Source: Histoplasma ohiense (Eukaryota > Ascomycota > Eurotiomycetes > Onygenales > Ajellomycetaceae). From it: 64,000 bases of DNA. This document shows, in pieces, positions 32,483 through 44,101 of the stretch; position 1 is the first letter of the stretch, and the number at the start of each line of letters is the position of its first letter. The translations under genes were made by a program, and so were the position numbers. Under the pieces are notes generated by a model. That model did no database searches. It saw nothing but the letters and a program-made list of their open reading frames with translations, and was not told the origin of the DNA. The stretch covers positions 7,532,001-7,596,000 of the forward strand of contig JAEVHH010000002.1 in assembly GCA_017607445.1 (NCBI GenBank), written 5' to 3'.

Positions 32483-34166
32483 GGTGGGTTGCTAGGATAA
32501 ATGGACGAGGGAGTTTTTTTTCTTTTTTTCTTATTTTCTTTTTTCCCTTTTTGGAGATGTTGGTCCGGTGTCGATCTGACTGATGGCCGCTTCCTTTGGT
32601 TCAAGGGGATGATCTGATGGGATTCTTTCTACATTCGAGAATGTTCAAGAACTGGCGGTAGCGAAACTAGTGGTGATGCTTGGGCCGAGCCAAGGGGATG
32701 CTTGTGTCTGCAGAATAATAGTGTCGACCTTTCTTGTAATGCAATGTATGCTTGTTATATCGGTCATTTTAGATGGAAAGGTTTCTGTTGATGCTGTTGA
32801 ATGGGGTGGTAGTTGCAAGGTTTGGGGTTTGGCCGTTTATTATGCTTTACGAGCTCGGGCGGAGTTACTTTTGCGCTGCCGGAACCTTGAAGGCTTTCCA
32901 AGGTTTGCAACCATTGGAAATCAACAAACTCTGGGGAAACCTTGTTGTATAGCTATTAGCACTGATGATGCCTATACCACAAGCCCCTCATGATTCCAAA
33001 ACAGTAAGTAATCAGAACTAAGACCCGGTGCGGGAGAGATAGACTGCGAAGGTAACAAGCGGAGATGTAAAGGCTTTTTTTCCTTGTGAATGTGCATCTC
33101 CATTTCAATTTACATCATCTACGTCAGTCTGACGGCGATATTTCGTTAAACTGTGCTAGAATGATATCCCAGCCGAGTTACTTGGATGATTCATCGGAGA
33201 AATCGAGGCGCCTGTCTGACATCTGCCATTCCGCAATCGCACTTGTCATATACATGACATCTCCTCTGAACTCGACGGGAGGGCAACATCATGGTAGTGT
33301 TGTAAGTTGCGCCTGACAATGCTAACATTAAACATTAATCCATGGAAATAACAGGTAATGTCATCGCAACGCCCAGGCCAGCGGCAACACATAATCGGCC
33401 TTCTGGCCACAGTAATTGTTATTTATTGTTTTGTAACTATCCCAGGGGCTGTTCCTCTGGCAGTCAGCCAGCCAGCCAGCGACGGGAGGAATTTGTTTGT
33501 TTTGGCGGCGCCAAGCCATCAGCCGCCAAACAGCAAAGGAGCCCGCGCTATTCCCGATCCAGATGTGTTGCCCCGCCAACGCAGCTGCGCCAAACCCGAT
33601 CGGGTGCTTGCCACAACAAGCAGGCGCCGTCCTTATTATGATCGATATCCCAATGTCGGGCAGGAATAGAACAACCACAACGACCACGACCAAGAGCATT
33701 CCTCTGTCTGTCTTCTCTATCTCCGTCCCTCGTCACTCTGCTCAGGCGCTGCTCTCCTTTCCTCCACCGCCTTATCCATACCCAACCTCGTCTGTCTCCT
33801 CCCAGCAGCGTCCCTTCTGGTGGGAATAGCAGAGAGCGGCTGGTTTGGCCATTGTTAGTCCTGTCCGTCGATCCCCTTCCTCATAAAGCAAATCATATCA
33901 GAAGTCGTTGGGGATCATGCCCCTCTGACCTACGGGCGCCCACCTTATTCTTCCCTCCTCTCCTCTCACGGCCAGGTGTATATTCTTTCTCCGCTGTCGT
34001 TCTCTTGCTCTATTGTCATCCTTTTGTATCATTTTGCGAGTTTAAAGCCGCAGACACACTACCCATCCATCTGCTAGAACAACAAAAGAAAGAAAGAAGA
34101 AGAAAAAGAAAAAGAAGAAAGCAAGCAACTGCTATCCTCCCTTAAGTCTCCCTCCCTACGATCAGG
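32483..34166. other. divergent promoter region pcc1 / cdc14
   Basis: 1.7 kb between divergent genes. It contains T-rich DNA (32513-32550), C/T-rich DNA from 33680 to 34140 that is likely the cdc14 leader, and short non-coding open frames. No separate gene supported. Confidence 0.5.
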
Positions 34167-36162
34167 ATGCCTTCTGTGATGGGATCCTATGGGCAGGTGA
34201 TTGAGTATATTCAAGGTACCGCCCCCATGTTTTGTTCGAATCCGAACATATTGAGATTTCTCATACTCACTTCGGTTTTAAAGATCGGTTGTATCTTGCA
34301 TCCTATACCCACCCACCCAGCGAAGGCTCTCCGTTCTCGTACCCAGTGCAGCCCAAGTCGCCAAGCAAGCGGTCTTCTAAAGCTGCCCATGGAGGATCTG
34401 CAGCGGCCGGTCCCAGAAGCAAACCCCCCGTATACTTCACTGTTGATGATACCCTCCTCTACAACGCCTTCCATGCTGATTTCGGCCCTCTGCACATCGG
34501 TCACTTGTACCGTTTTGCCGTCCACTTCCACGAGATACTAGGCGACCCCGCTAACAGCGAGCGCCCGGTGGTCTTCTGGAGCAAACCCGATTCTAGAAGC
34601 CGCGCCAATGCCGCTTGCTTGGTTGCGTGCTATATGGTCCTGATTCAATCTTGGCCGCCTCACCTGGCTCTGGCCCCCATTGCACAGGCAGACCCCCCCT
34701 ATATGCCGTTTAGAGATGCTGGATATAGCCAGGCAGACTTTGTCTTGACTATCCAGGACGTCGTGTATGGCGTGTGGAAAGCTAAGGAGGAAGGGCTCTG
34801 CGGACTGAAGGATTTCAGCCTGGAGGAGTGAGTTTTGTTGTTCCTGGTTCTTGTTGTCGCTTGTTGTGCCCTTCAGTCTAATTATCTCGATCTTCGTTTA
34901 GGTACGAAAAATTTGAGCGGGTGGATATGGGTGACTTCAACTGGATTACTCCGCACTTCCTCGCATTTGCATCCCCCCAGCACCAACAGATCGACCCAAT
35001 CCCACCCAATACACCGGAATTTGCGGCACTACCTTCAACCATAACGGAAGTTCTGATTTCGGACTTACCAGTCCCCTTCAAGAATGTCCTCTCACACTTT
35101 TCATCTCGGAATATCGGTCTCGTCGTCAGATTAAATTCAGAGCTATATAGTCCGTCGCATTTTACAGCGATGGGGATTAGCCATATGGATATGATATTTG
35201 AAGACGGGACCTGTCCACCACTACCTCTGGTCCGGCGGTTCATCAAGATCGCTCATGAGATGATCCATAAGAAGAAAGGAATAGCAGTGCATTGTAAGGC
35301 CGGGCTGGGTCGAACCGGCTGCCTGATCGGGGCATATCTGATTTACCGCCATGGTTTCACAGCCAATGAGGTTATTGCTTTCATGCGGTTCATGAGACCG
35401 GGTATGGTTGTTGGGCCCCAGCAACATTGGCTTCACCTGAATCAGACCAACTTCCGGGAATGGTGGTTCGAAGACCGTTTCAAGGAGAAACTCGCGCTGG
35501 CAAACCCAACAACTCCTGGTAGAGCACACCCAAAACAGCAACGTATCATAAGTACCAATGGGCAAACGGCTACTCCACCACATCCAAGCCAAAAAAGACA
35601 CGCTCTGGGTGAGATTGATAACAACGAAGCGTCTGCATACGCTGATGATACCCTTCCCGCCCCCACACCAGGGCAACCGCGCAAGTCTCACCGGAAAGAC
35701 TCAAGGCACCACCCATACGCACGCGCTGTATCTTCGGGCTTAGGGAGCGAGGCGGGCTTGGAGACAAGTGTTTCGAGGAATGGAACAACGAAGGAGGGCA
35801 ACCGCCGTAGATTGACAGAACATAATAGTCCTAGCGAGAGTGACGAAGAACTTCAACTGCAAATGCTTGCCAGGCGGGCATCGTCGCGGACGCCAGTATC
35901 TCCATCCCAGCAGCGGTCAACGAGTCATTCCGCGACTGTTAGTCTGAGTATTCATGAAGACGTGGAGGACTACGCGGATGCCGTGGTTGTTTCGAGCCAG
36001 CCGAAGTCGACGCCGGTTGCGAAAAGTGGGAGTGGGATCTTGGGCGTGGGAAAAGTTCGCGGGAGTCCACGGAGGGGCATAGAGGGCAAGACGGCGGACA
36101 AGGGAGTGAGAAAGCATAGCGGGCGGGTTGGGAGTGCTGGTGCGGTGTCTAGGCTGAAGTGA
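34167..36162 (+). CDS. cdc14: Cdc14 dual-specificity protein phosphatase
   Basis: Phosphatase that reverses Cdk1 phosphorylation at mitotic exit, septation and DNA repair. In filamentous fungi it also affects development. Three exons: 34167-34215, 34284-34827 and 34902-36162, 617 residues. The start is MPSVMGSYGQVIEYIQ, joined in phase to DRLYLASYTHPPS. The N-terminal dual-specificity-like domain includes VYFTVDDTLLYNAFHADFGP. The catalytic domain has FNWITPHFLAF, the WPD-loop region near FEDGTCPPLP, and the signature HCKAGLGRTGCLIGAYLIY with Cys at about residue 329 and Arg in the P-loop. MRPGMVVGPQQHWLH follows, as in the family. The last ~200 residues are disordered, Ser/Arg-rich and probably carry localisation signals. 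Donors GTACCG and GTGAGT. Confidence 0.96.
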
Positions 36163-37170
36163 TAGGGATAAGGTTGAGAGGGGGAGGGGGACTAAGGGGG
36201 AGGAGTTATTCATATATATATCAAAGCGTATTTGGGACGCTCATCTTATTTTTTTTTTTTTCTTTTCTTCTTATGACTATCCGTACAACCCCCGATTTGA
36301 TGCGTTTGATGAGCCATCCCTTTTTGTCTGTACTCAACATGTTTTTCAGCTCTGTGTCATTTGTACAGGTCATGCGAAATTCTCCCTCTTTTTTTTATAT
36401 TATTTCCCGGCCCCTTGCTTTGATGTCTGCAACTAATTGGCTGCATTTGGTGGCTCGCTGGCAAGGCGTTGTTGTTATTGGAGTTGACGACGCTTTTTCT
36501 CTTCATGTTAATATCATAAAGTCTGCGCGGGTTCGGTTTGTTGCAATGCCCTTTTCTCGTTATATTAAAACTTTGATTTTGTTATTATTATTTTTTTTTT
36601 TTTTTTCTCCTGGCTTCTTTCTCCCTTTATTTACTACATAGATCGAAACGGATTATTCTGTTTTCCCCCTATTCGTTTGTGAGAGGTAAAGATGTGCTAA
36701 ATAGGTATATATATATATATATAATATATACTCTTTGCAACGCTTTTGTATTCTTCCACTCCTGCATGCATTGTCGTAAGGCCGATTGATTGTTTGGACC
36801 ATGGTAAATCGATCTTTTTTTTCTAGAAGGAGACGTAATATCACGAACAATCCATGGATCGGCCATTTCTTTCTTTCTTTCTTTCTTTTTTTTTTTTTTT
36901 CTTCTTATGAGCGCCCTAAGGGCGCGGGTAGCTAGTTGCTAATAGCAAATACAACACCGAGGCAGGACCCGGCAAACGGATTCAATAGTTCGATGTTTCG
37001 GAAATTGATGACCAACCGCCCACTGTCAAAGTCAATCAACGAAACCCAACGTTAGGCATTTCGACAAGGGAAAAAAAAAAAAAAAAAAAACAATAGAAAT
37101 GGGAAAAAAAGGGAAGGCAAAAGAAATCATCCGACCCATCTACCAAGAACCTCCACCCCATCATCTCTAT
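36163..37170. other. 3' regions of convergent cdc14 and secreted-protein gene
   Basis: T-rich tracts near 36250, 36590 and 36886-36902, a (TA)n run near 36705-36730 and an A19 run at about 37072. No gene seen. Confidence 0.55.
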
Positions 37171-38036
37171 CTACACCTTCATCGCCTTCTTCGCCCAGTT
37201 CCAATAGTCCCGTCTCTGCTGAGTCACCGTCGTATGGATGCATTTCGTCAAATAGTCCTCCCACCCTTCCTGGGAGCCGGACTGAAGGCCCTTCCGCACC
37301 GCAGGCGAGCACTGGGTGGTCATGAACCACGCCGCGGAGCCGAAGTCGTGGTCGTCGCTTTTGAGAAGCAGGTCCAGGACCGCGGCAACGTCGCCCTTGA
37401 CCTTGGCTAGCTCATCTTTGATTTCATCAAGGGAGTCGGCGTACACGGCGTTGTTGTCGGGCATTTGCATGTTTCGAGCTGGGTTTTTTTGTCAAGGTTC
37501 AAGGTTAGCCGTTAGCTAGCTCGTCCGGTTCTCTCGCTCTTTTTTCTCAACCTCCTTTTCACATGCTTTCGGTCAGGAAATGTGGGCAAGGGGCAAATGG
37601 ATGGAGATAGCTAAAAAAGGATTAACAAAACAAATGAAAGCAAAGCAACATAAAACATACTCCCCTGCCCTGGCGTCCCAGGGAAATGGTTCCGCCTATA
37701 CGCAAACTCCGCAGTTTCAAACGCCATCAGACTCAGAAGCGCTACCTTCTCCGCGGGAGATTCGATCTTGTATCTCTTGAATGAATTCAGGATAGGTTCC
37801 GCCGCCTGCGATGCGCTGCGACATTCGCCCGCGGCATCTTTGAGGTCGACGCAAGGCTCCTGGGCGGATCTTGGTGCGACGGCCTTTAGGACTTCAATCA
37901 TTGCATTCGTGTCGCTGCTGTTATTGCTTTTGGAAGTGTCTGTTTGTTGGTCGGCTGGGGCGTCGAAGCAGTCAGCGTGGGCGGTTATGAGGTGGAGGGA
38001 GAGGAGGAGAGTCGTCGAGAATAGTTTTAGATGCAT
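37171..38036 (-). CDS. small secreted protein of unknown function
   Basis: Two exons: 37661-38036 and 37171-37478 (donor GTATGT, acceptor CCCAG, phase 1), 227 residues. The N-terminus MHLKLFSTTLLLSLHLITAH is a clear signal peptide with cleavage expected near Ala-Asp-Cys. The mature part has cysteines in DCFD, EPCVDL, GECRSA, TQCSPAV and TKCIHT, so two or three disulfides are likely. The central PAEKVALLSLMAFETAEF and NHFPGTPGQGTRNMQMPD stretch, then AVYADSL, is a pattern I recall from uncharacterised secreted proteins of Eurotiomycetes. No catalytic motif is visible. No transmembrane segment after the signal and no GPI-like tail. Confidence 0.82.
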
Positions 38037-40619
38037 GGTGTATTAGTTATTTTTTTTTCTTTCTTTCTTCTTTTTCCCCCCCTTTCCTATTCTTCGCTTC
38101 CAGGCAAGCTGGTTGTTCAATGAGAAGTGATGTTTGTGGAGAATTTTGAGTATATATCGCGAGTGAGGGGCATCTTCTTCAACGGGATCTGCATCTAGGG
38201 AAAGGAGAAGAAAGATATTTATATATTCCCTAGATACTCCATGAAGCACGGGATCGCTGTTGTCGTTGTCACAGAGGGTCCCTTAGAGCGGACAAAGCGC
38301 TTACAACATTGCCATGCCATGGGGATCTGCCTTGGTGATTTGTCGGATCCCCAGCGAGGTGAAAAGCCATTCATTACACGGTGAGCGCATCTTCGCATCT
38401 AACTACTCCGTAGTTGTTTCAAAACAGTCGGCATCAGTCGCGGGCGATTGGGCTGCGTTGGTCCAGGGACTACTAGTTGACTAGCTAGCCAATGCGCTGC
38501 ATCGTGCAGGGGACATCGCGGGCGGTCCTGGGCTGGGCGTTGCTTATCTTCGAGCTTTGCCCCTTTGGTGGCTTGCAACAGGGCTGCATGCGTTCTTTGA
38601 CATTTTATTCCGTCCTGCCTTTGTTTGAGGAAAAAATTCCCTTTGCCGTTAGACAGCTTTGTTGTCCCAGCAAGACCAGTTCTACACTGTTCCCCTTTGT
38701 TGTTTCATGTGAAAGGAAAAAAAAAAAACGATACTGGTAGCTATTATTTCAGCCTTTGCTATAGAGACCAACCGAGGCAGCGATGCTGAAAGGCATCAAG
38801 GCCATTGTTTCATATCTGCGAGAGGAACTGTCATTGCAAATGGCGGAAAACGATTATTTTCCCCTTAGACAATAGACCATCCAACTAGTCCAAATCTCAA
38901 ATCTGGATTGCGTGCAACATGAATCCAGTGTAAAACAGGTGCACAAGAGGTGTATAACCAACATTCCTCCGGACTATATTTACTGATGTTATGAAGTCAA
39001 ATTTGTGCGCTTTTCATTTCAGTTTCCCTCTCCATTTCCATCTCTTTCTTTTTTCCTTTTAACGCTGCTGGGGAGAAGTCCTCTCTGTGAAGTTTCACTC
39101 GTTCGTTCTCTTTTCATTCCTTCCGCCACATATTTTTAGTTTAGTTTCGCTCTCCTTTGCCACTCTTGTTCCCGGAGCGAACTTTCACCAGCCGGCCGAA
39201 TAGTCGAATAAGTTGACAGAATATAATCTCTACAATCTGTCACAAGCCCCCGACATGAGGCGGGGGGGCCCATATCTTTCTTGGATCGTTCTTGAAGAAC
39301 ACATGTGGAGCTCTGCTCAAGGAACCACTATTCTCATCTGACAGTGAATATCATACATAGCTCACATATTAGTTATTACCAGGTGAATATTACCAGTTGA
39401 ACCGCTTGCTACACCATTGGACGATCAACCAGTCAAGCAAGCCAGCGGACCGATGATGGCAAAACATTCTTGCCAAACCATTCTTGTCGTCAGGGAAGAT
39501 ATGTCAATTTCTGGCGTAGTTTTCCAGGAGCAGCGGTTTGCTCTGCCTGTCAAAAGCCCCCATACCACCACTAGACTTCGGCTCAAAAATATTGCTTTCT
39601 TGATTCCATTGCCAATCGCATATCTTCATCTGCTGTCTGACCTTTTTTTTTTTTTTTTCCAACGAATGTGGCGACTCAGCAAGTTCGGAGGGCTTCTGTG
39701 GGTGGGAAAGTGACGATGATGCACCCGCTAAACAATCGCGATAGCCGCCACTGCTTCTGTACCATCATAGCGGCTGGATTGAGCAGGGTGGGGAATAATT
39801 CAAATGCGTGGCTCATTTTGTCGCACACAAAGACAGCCTTGCTCTCCTTTAAGGACGGGTGATGGCTTCTTCCGATGAGTGGCTCGGTCTCTCTTACTAC
39901 CGAAGAAGCATGTCGGGCATGCTTGGATATCCATGGATAATAATCAGATATTCAATCTATGTATTATTACAAGCGAGGTTGCCGGGATACGTACGTGGGA
40001 CAAGATCGACGACGGGAAGAAGTGTCCTTGGACCTTCGCTCTTTGGACTGGAGTACAGATTAAGAGTCCGCGGCATAATTGAAGAAGCTATAGAGAGGAT
40101 AATCGGTCTTGTGATAACGGTTGGGAAATCAGCGAAGGACCAAAAGAAAGCCGAACATAGATATATGACGTCATTTTGCTGCTGAGGGTTCGGTAAAGTC
40201 TCAGCGTCTGCCGAGTGCCAAGGCCCTAAAATGGTTCGCTTTGCCGAAACATGCAAGATGTTGTGCCGAGTTGATCGATTGTAGTCGGTATGACTGACGA
40301 TAACTAACAGCTATGCTTATATGAAGTGATGGGATGTCTGCGGTGGACTTGGGAAGAAAGATGGTGTTAGTTTTCATTAGTATCATGCGCAAAATCTTGC
40401 TGGTTGGGCGAAAATACAAATGCCGCCTGTCGGTCAACGGCTGGCTTCATGGGGAAGATTTTCAGTTAACTCCGTTAACCCAGCTTTGATGATGAATGAC
40501 CATAAATTCGAAGATGGGAATGGAGAGAGAATGAATATAAAACCTCGTAACGAGAATTTCCAAGCTTGCAACTCTCTCCGCCCTAGGACAAGCCGCTAAT
40601 ATTGACCATGGACCCGTCG
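38037..40619. other. gene-free stretch before the esterase relic
   Basis: 2.6 kb without a supported gene. The left end is the promoter of the secreted-protein gene and holds a TACTCCGTA word (38404-38412). Open frames at 39417-39713 and 39859-40256 are short and unrecognised; the minus-strand one at 39957-40256 looks somewhat protein-like but has no family match. Confidence 0.5.
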
Positions 40620-41325
40620 ATGATTCTTGCATGCTAGTATCGGCATCATGTCGGGGCATGGCAGTTGACTGTGCTAGGGTGGCCACCAGCGTTGCATATC
40701 GGCTTTCTCCTGAAAATCCATATCCGATACCGATCAATGACGCGCGGGATAGCTTATTGACCATCGCAAACAATATCGTAATTTCGTTATTGGCGGTGCA
40801 TCATCAGGAGGACAATTAGCTGCACTTGTGCCTCACTGGCAACGGTATATCTAAAAGCTCAAGGAACTCAACCCTGTCATTTACTTGGGGTTATTCTCCA
40901 AAACACTGTCACCCTTAATGGCACGGATAAACGGTATATCCCTCCTCAGCTTGAAGCTCTACATCAATCTTGGGTTCCAGGGTTAGATTTACCCAGGATA
41001 TCTTTATAGGGACAAGATGGAGAATAACCACGGTGGAGAGCATCAATGCTTACTCCGCTCATGATTTTATCTTATATATATATGTAAAGACTAATTGCTG
41101 TCATATCCAAGGCTCGAAGACCTATACGGCGATCAGGATTTTGAGAAAACGAATTCTCTGGCCTATCCGCTATAGGGGAAGTTTGCTGTCCTACCATGGA
41201 AGTTTGTCCAAATTTGCAGTATCGATATTCTGAGAGACGATGCCGTCTGCTATGTGAAGGGATTGGCGGATTCTGGAGTTGACGTCCACCCCAAATTTTA
41301 CGAAATTGATGCGTTAATTGAAACG
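40620..41325 (+). pseudogene. decayed alpha/beta-hydrolase (esterase, HSL-like Abhydrolase_3)
   Basis: Landmarks of the fungal esterase family occur in order on the plus strand but in shifting frames: CRGMAVDCARVATSVAYRLS, PENPYPIPINDARDSL, then after a frame change the nucleophile elbow FVIGGASSGGQLAALV (G-x-S-x-G intact, at about 40780-40825), then after a stop HLLGVILQNTVTLNGTD, then DLYGDQDFEKTNSLAYPL, and finally VQICSIDILRDDAVCYVKGL, which corresponds to the C-terminal catalytic-Asp region (CGLDPLRD in relatives). At least three frame changes and several stops separate these blocks. The N-terminal HGGG oxyanion motif is not found. The gene is dead but young enough to read. Confidence 0.75.
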
Positions 41326-41816
41326 TTAAAAGATCTATCGCACGTCTTTCGGCTGTATGCACCGCACTTGGAAGTACCCTGGATGAGAGAACAGAACTGC
41401 GTTAGGAGCCTTAATGGGGCATTAATAAGCGAACAGCAGCCAAGGATTCTGAGTTGAAGATAGTCTGGCTGAAGATTCACAGGAATGGATTTATGAGCGT
41501 CTAGGCTCCAGATGAACTAAGTGAACTAAGTTAACAATACCTGTGATTTAATCAACAATTATGTGATCTGGCAAGTCTACTAGGGAGTGTGTCGGCTACC
41601 AATATTGCAAGAGATTAAATACAGTTGTAGCTAGTTGATCGTTTCTGTCATAGGTGCCAAATACTCCGTCTTGGGAGGAAATATACTCAGTCATCCTCCC
41701 TGCAATATGTTTTGGCTCTTACAGCAGTATTAGTATAGTTTTGGTCTAACTGACATTTCAAAATGGGCCTAGAGAAGATCTTGATATCAATAACCGATGC
41801 CAAATATTAGTTATTT
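41326..41816. other. spacer between esterase relic and BBE gene
   Basis: AT-rich DNA, partly 3' flank of the minus-strand oxidase gene. Nothing recognised. Confidence 0.5.
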
Positions 41817-43591
41817 TCAACCTTTTCGCAATTCAGCCGGCGCACTGCCGTTCAATTTGAAATATCCTGGTTGCAGTTCCCTGAGAAACCCTTCCGGATC
41901 ATCATTATATGAGGCCACCCTCAGCCGCTGGACATTGTCGGCCCCATAGCTGGAAATCACATCTTGGAACTGGCTTGCATAGTTCATGAAGAGGTAATCG
42001 GTGTGCACGCCGGATTCATTGGCTTCCTCCTTGATTGTCTGTACCATGTTGGAGAATGCCCTGTAGATCGTTTGATCATCCGCTTCATTGGTCCATGCGG
42101 CGGAGAGGAGAAGTAGGGTATATGGTCCACCTTCAACTGACAGACCGAATGCGTTTCCTTTCATTTGTGATAACATTGGCTCCGTGACGGTTTGGAAATT
42201 GCATTCAACGACGATACCCCGGATCGCTCTAAGAGGGTTTATAGTTGCAAGAAATGTATCTGCTACGAACTTCACGAGCCAAGCATCCAATTTAAACGTG
42301 TATGTCCAGTGTGTATATCGTGACCCCGGTGGGGTTTCATTCGCCAAAGCTTTTGCTATTTCGGACATGTATTGGACTTTAGACGATTCAAAAACAGTGG
42401 GTATGGCTTCCATCTCTGCAAAGATTGGAGGGTATGGAATTCCATCCGCATTCTCCAGGTGCGCTCTGATCCTTTCCGCTTTCTGCGTGACGGTAAAGGC
42501 TATGAAACCGTTGCTGCTCCTGGGATCCTCGATGATTGCTCTCCCGAGGTTAACGTATGTATCGAGAACAGCCTGTTCGCGATCCATGCTGAACTCTCGC
42601 AGCCCTTGCCACATCGGACCTTGAGGGTATATATTCACGGTGAACCTGGTTACGATTCCGAAATTGTTCCCTCCTCCACATAATGCGAAGAACATCTCTG
42701 GTCTCTGAGCATCGATATTGAGAATCCCACCATAGGCGCCCACAACCTACGCAGAGAATATGGCTGTTAATCTTAGGTTATATGCATACGTATAGTTATT
42801 TGAAGAAATGAAACTAATGCACTGGGATATTAAACTAACCTCATAGTTTATGACATTATCGCAAGCCCAGCCATACAGATTGGATAGGAAAGATATGCCA
42901 CCTTTAATATAGTGTTCAACGTGGGTTTATCAATTGCGAAGGGAAATCTTATTATTATTTCCTGTTGACACTTACCTCCAAGAATGTGGCCTCCAACCCC
43001 GACATCACCTGCACGCGCCCCCACAGCTATGAGGTTGTGGACCTCCAATGCTTTATATACATCATACCATGTATTCCCTGTGCCCAGAATAGCAGTCTTT
43101 CGATCTGGCGCTATAATGATGTCGTTAATGGATCTCATGTCGAACGCCATACCATCCTGGATATTAGATGCGCTGGGAAACGTAGCATGTCCACCACTTC
43201 TCACAGCAAATGTACAGTTGACTTGTGTGATTACGAACATGGCGAAGGACACCTGGCTCACGTTCTTGGGGCGGAAAATACACATTGGCTGGGTTTTTGA
43301 CTGCTGCTGCGACCAAAAACTCGCTTGGAACTGGCTGTATTTGTCGTTCCCAGGGAACGCGACGGTGTCCGCGTATGTCTTGGACAGGTAAGTGCAAGCA
43401 AACTCACATCGACTAGGAGCGGTGTTTCTCTCGTTAAACTTAAGGAAGATAGTTTCCGTTTCGAGGGGATCACTTTGGTGGGCTGACGGGTGACGGTGGC
43501 CGATATCTGGTAATTTGAAGGCCACCCCGTACCAGCCTAGAAGAATCGAGATGAGAATAGAATAACCGCTTAACCTCATCGCTAGAAACAT
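41817..43591 (-). CDS. secreted FAD-linked oxidase (berberine-bridge-enzyme-like)
   Basis: Three exons: 42976-43591, 42840-42901 and 41817-42746, total 1608 nt and 535 residues, usual for the family. The first ATG of the open frame gives MFLAMRLSGYSILISILLGW, a signal peptide. FAD-binding (PF01565) is seen in PKNVSQVSFAMFV, FAVRSGGHATFPSAS (the His can carry covalent FAD), IAPDRKTAILGTG and GVGGHILGGGISFLSNLYGW. The site that holds the second FAD-linking Cys in bicovalent members reads GARAGDVGVGG and has no Cys, so one covalent link at most is predicted. CGGGNNFGIVTRFTV begins the substrate domain. The usual C-terminal BBE motif ends near GYFKLNG. Many relatives act in secondary metabolism. 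It lies next to an NmrA-like gene on the same strand and an esterase relic. Confidence 0.9.
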
Positions 43592-44101
43592 TGCTGATGA
43601 TATCCTGCCTGTTTGATAGGAAGGAAACGAAACTCTGCTCCCACGAGACAACTTAAAGCTAGAAGAAGATTTGGCAGTTGGGGCGCGCGCGAGGACGTAT
43701 TTATTTCCCCTGGATTATAGAAAGCTAGGGATAACAACAGCCCAGATCGTTTCCTCAACCCGTTGGGGCCCCCAGCTACAGTTCGTCAGTTACAATCAGG
43801 GGATGAAACGCCCCTAGGGCTGGATTTTCTCGTTTGGGTTATCTGAGATATACAACAAAAATAATAACGAAAAGTCTTGAGAAGTCGCTCTTCGAGCGCG
43901 AACAAAAGCCTTTGATCCCATTTAAAGGGTTTGCAACGTAAGGTTGCGGGTGGTACTAAATTCCATGAAATGAAACCATCGCTGGTTCATAACACTATTA
44001 AATATCCAACGGAGTGAAACAGATTGGAAGAAAACATTCATAATATACGCTAGACCTGAACCCCTTTGAGTAGCAGTAATTTGGACGATAAACGTGTTCT
44101 A
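43592..44101. other. promoter of BBE gene / 3' flank of NmrA-like gene
   Basis: About 510 bp between two genes of the same strand. Nothing else recognised. Confidence 0.5.

Noticed and set aside
34167..34541. 124-codon frame starting at the cdc14 ATG
   Set aside because: Reads through intron 1 into a wrong frame; splicing at 34215/34284 restores the Cdc14 N-terminus.
43592..43651. Longer N-terminus for the BBE oxidase
   Set aside because: The frame is open, but the only upstream start is TTG at 43651; the ATG at 43591 gives a proper signal peptide.
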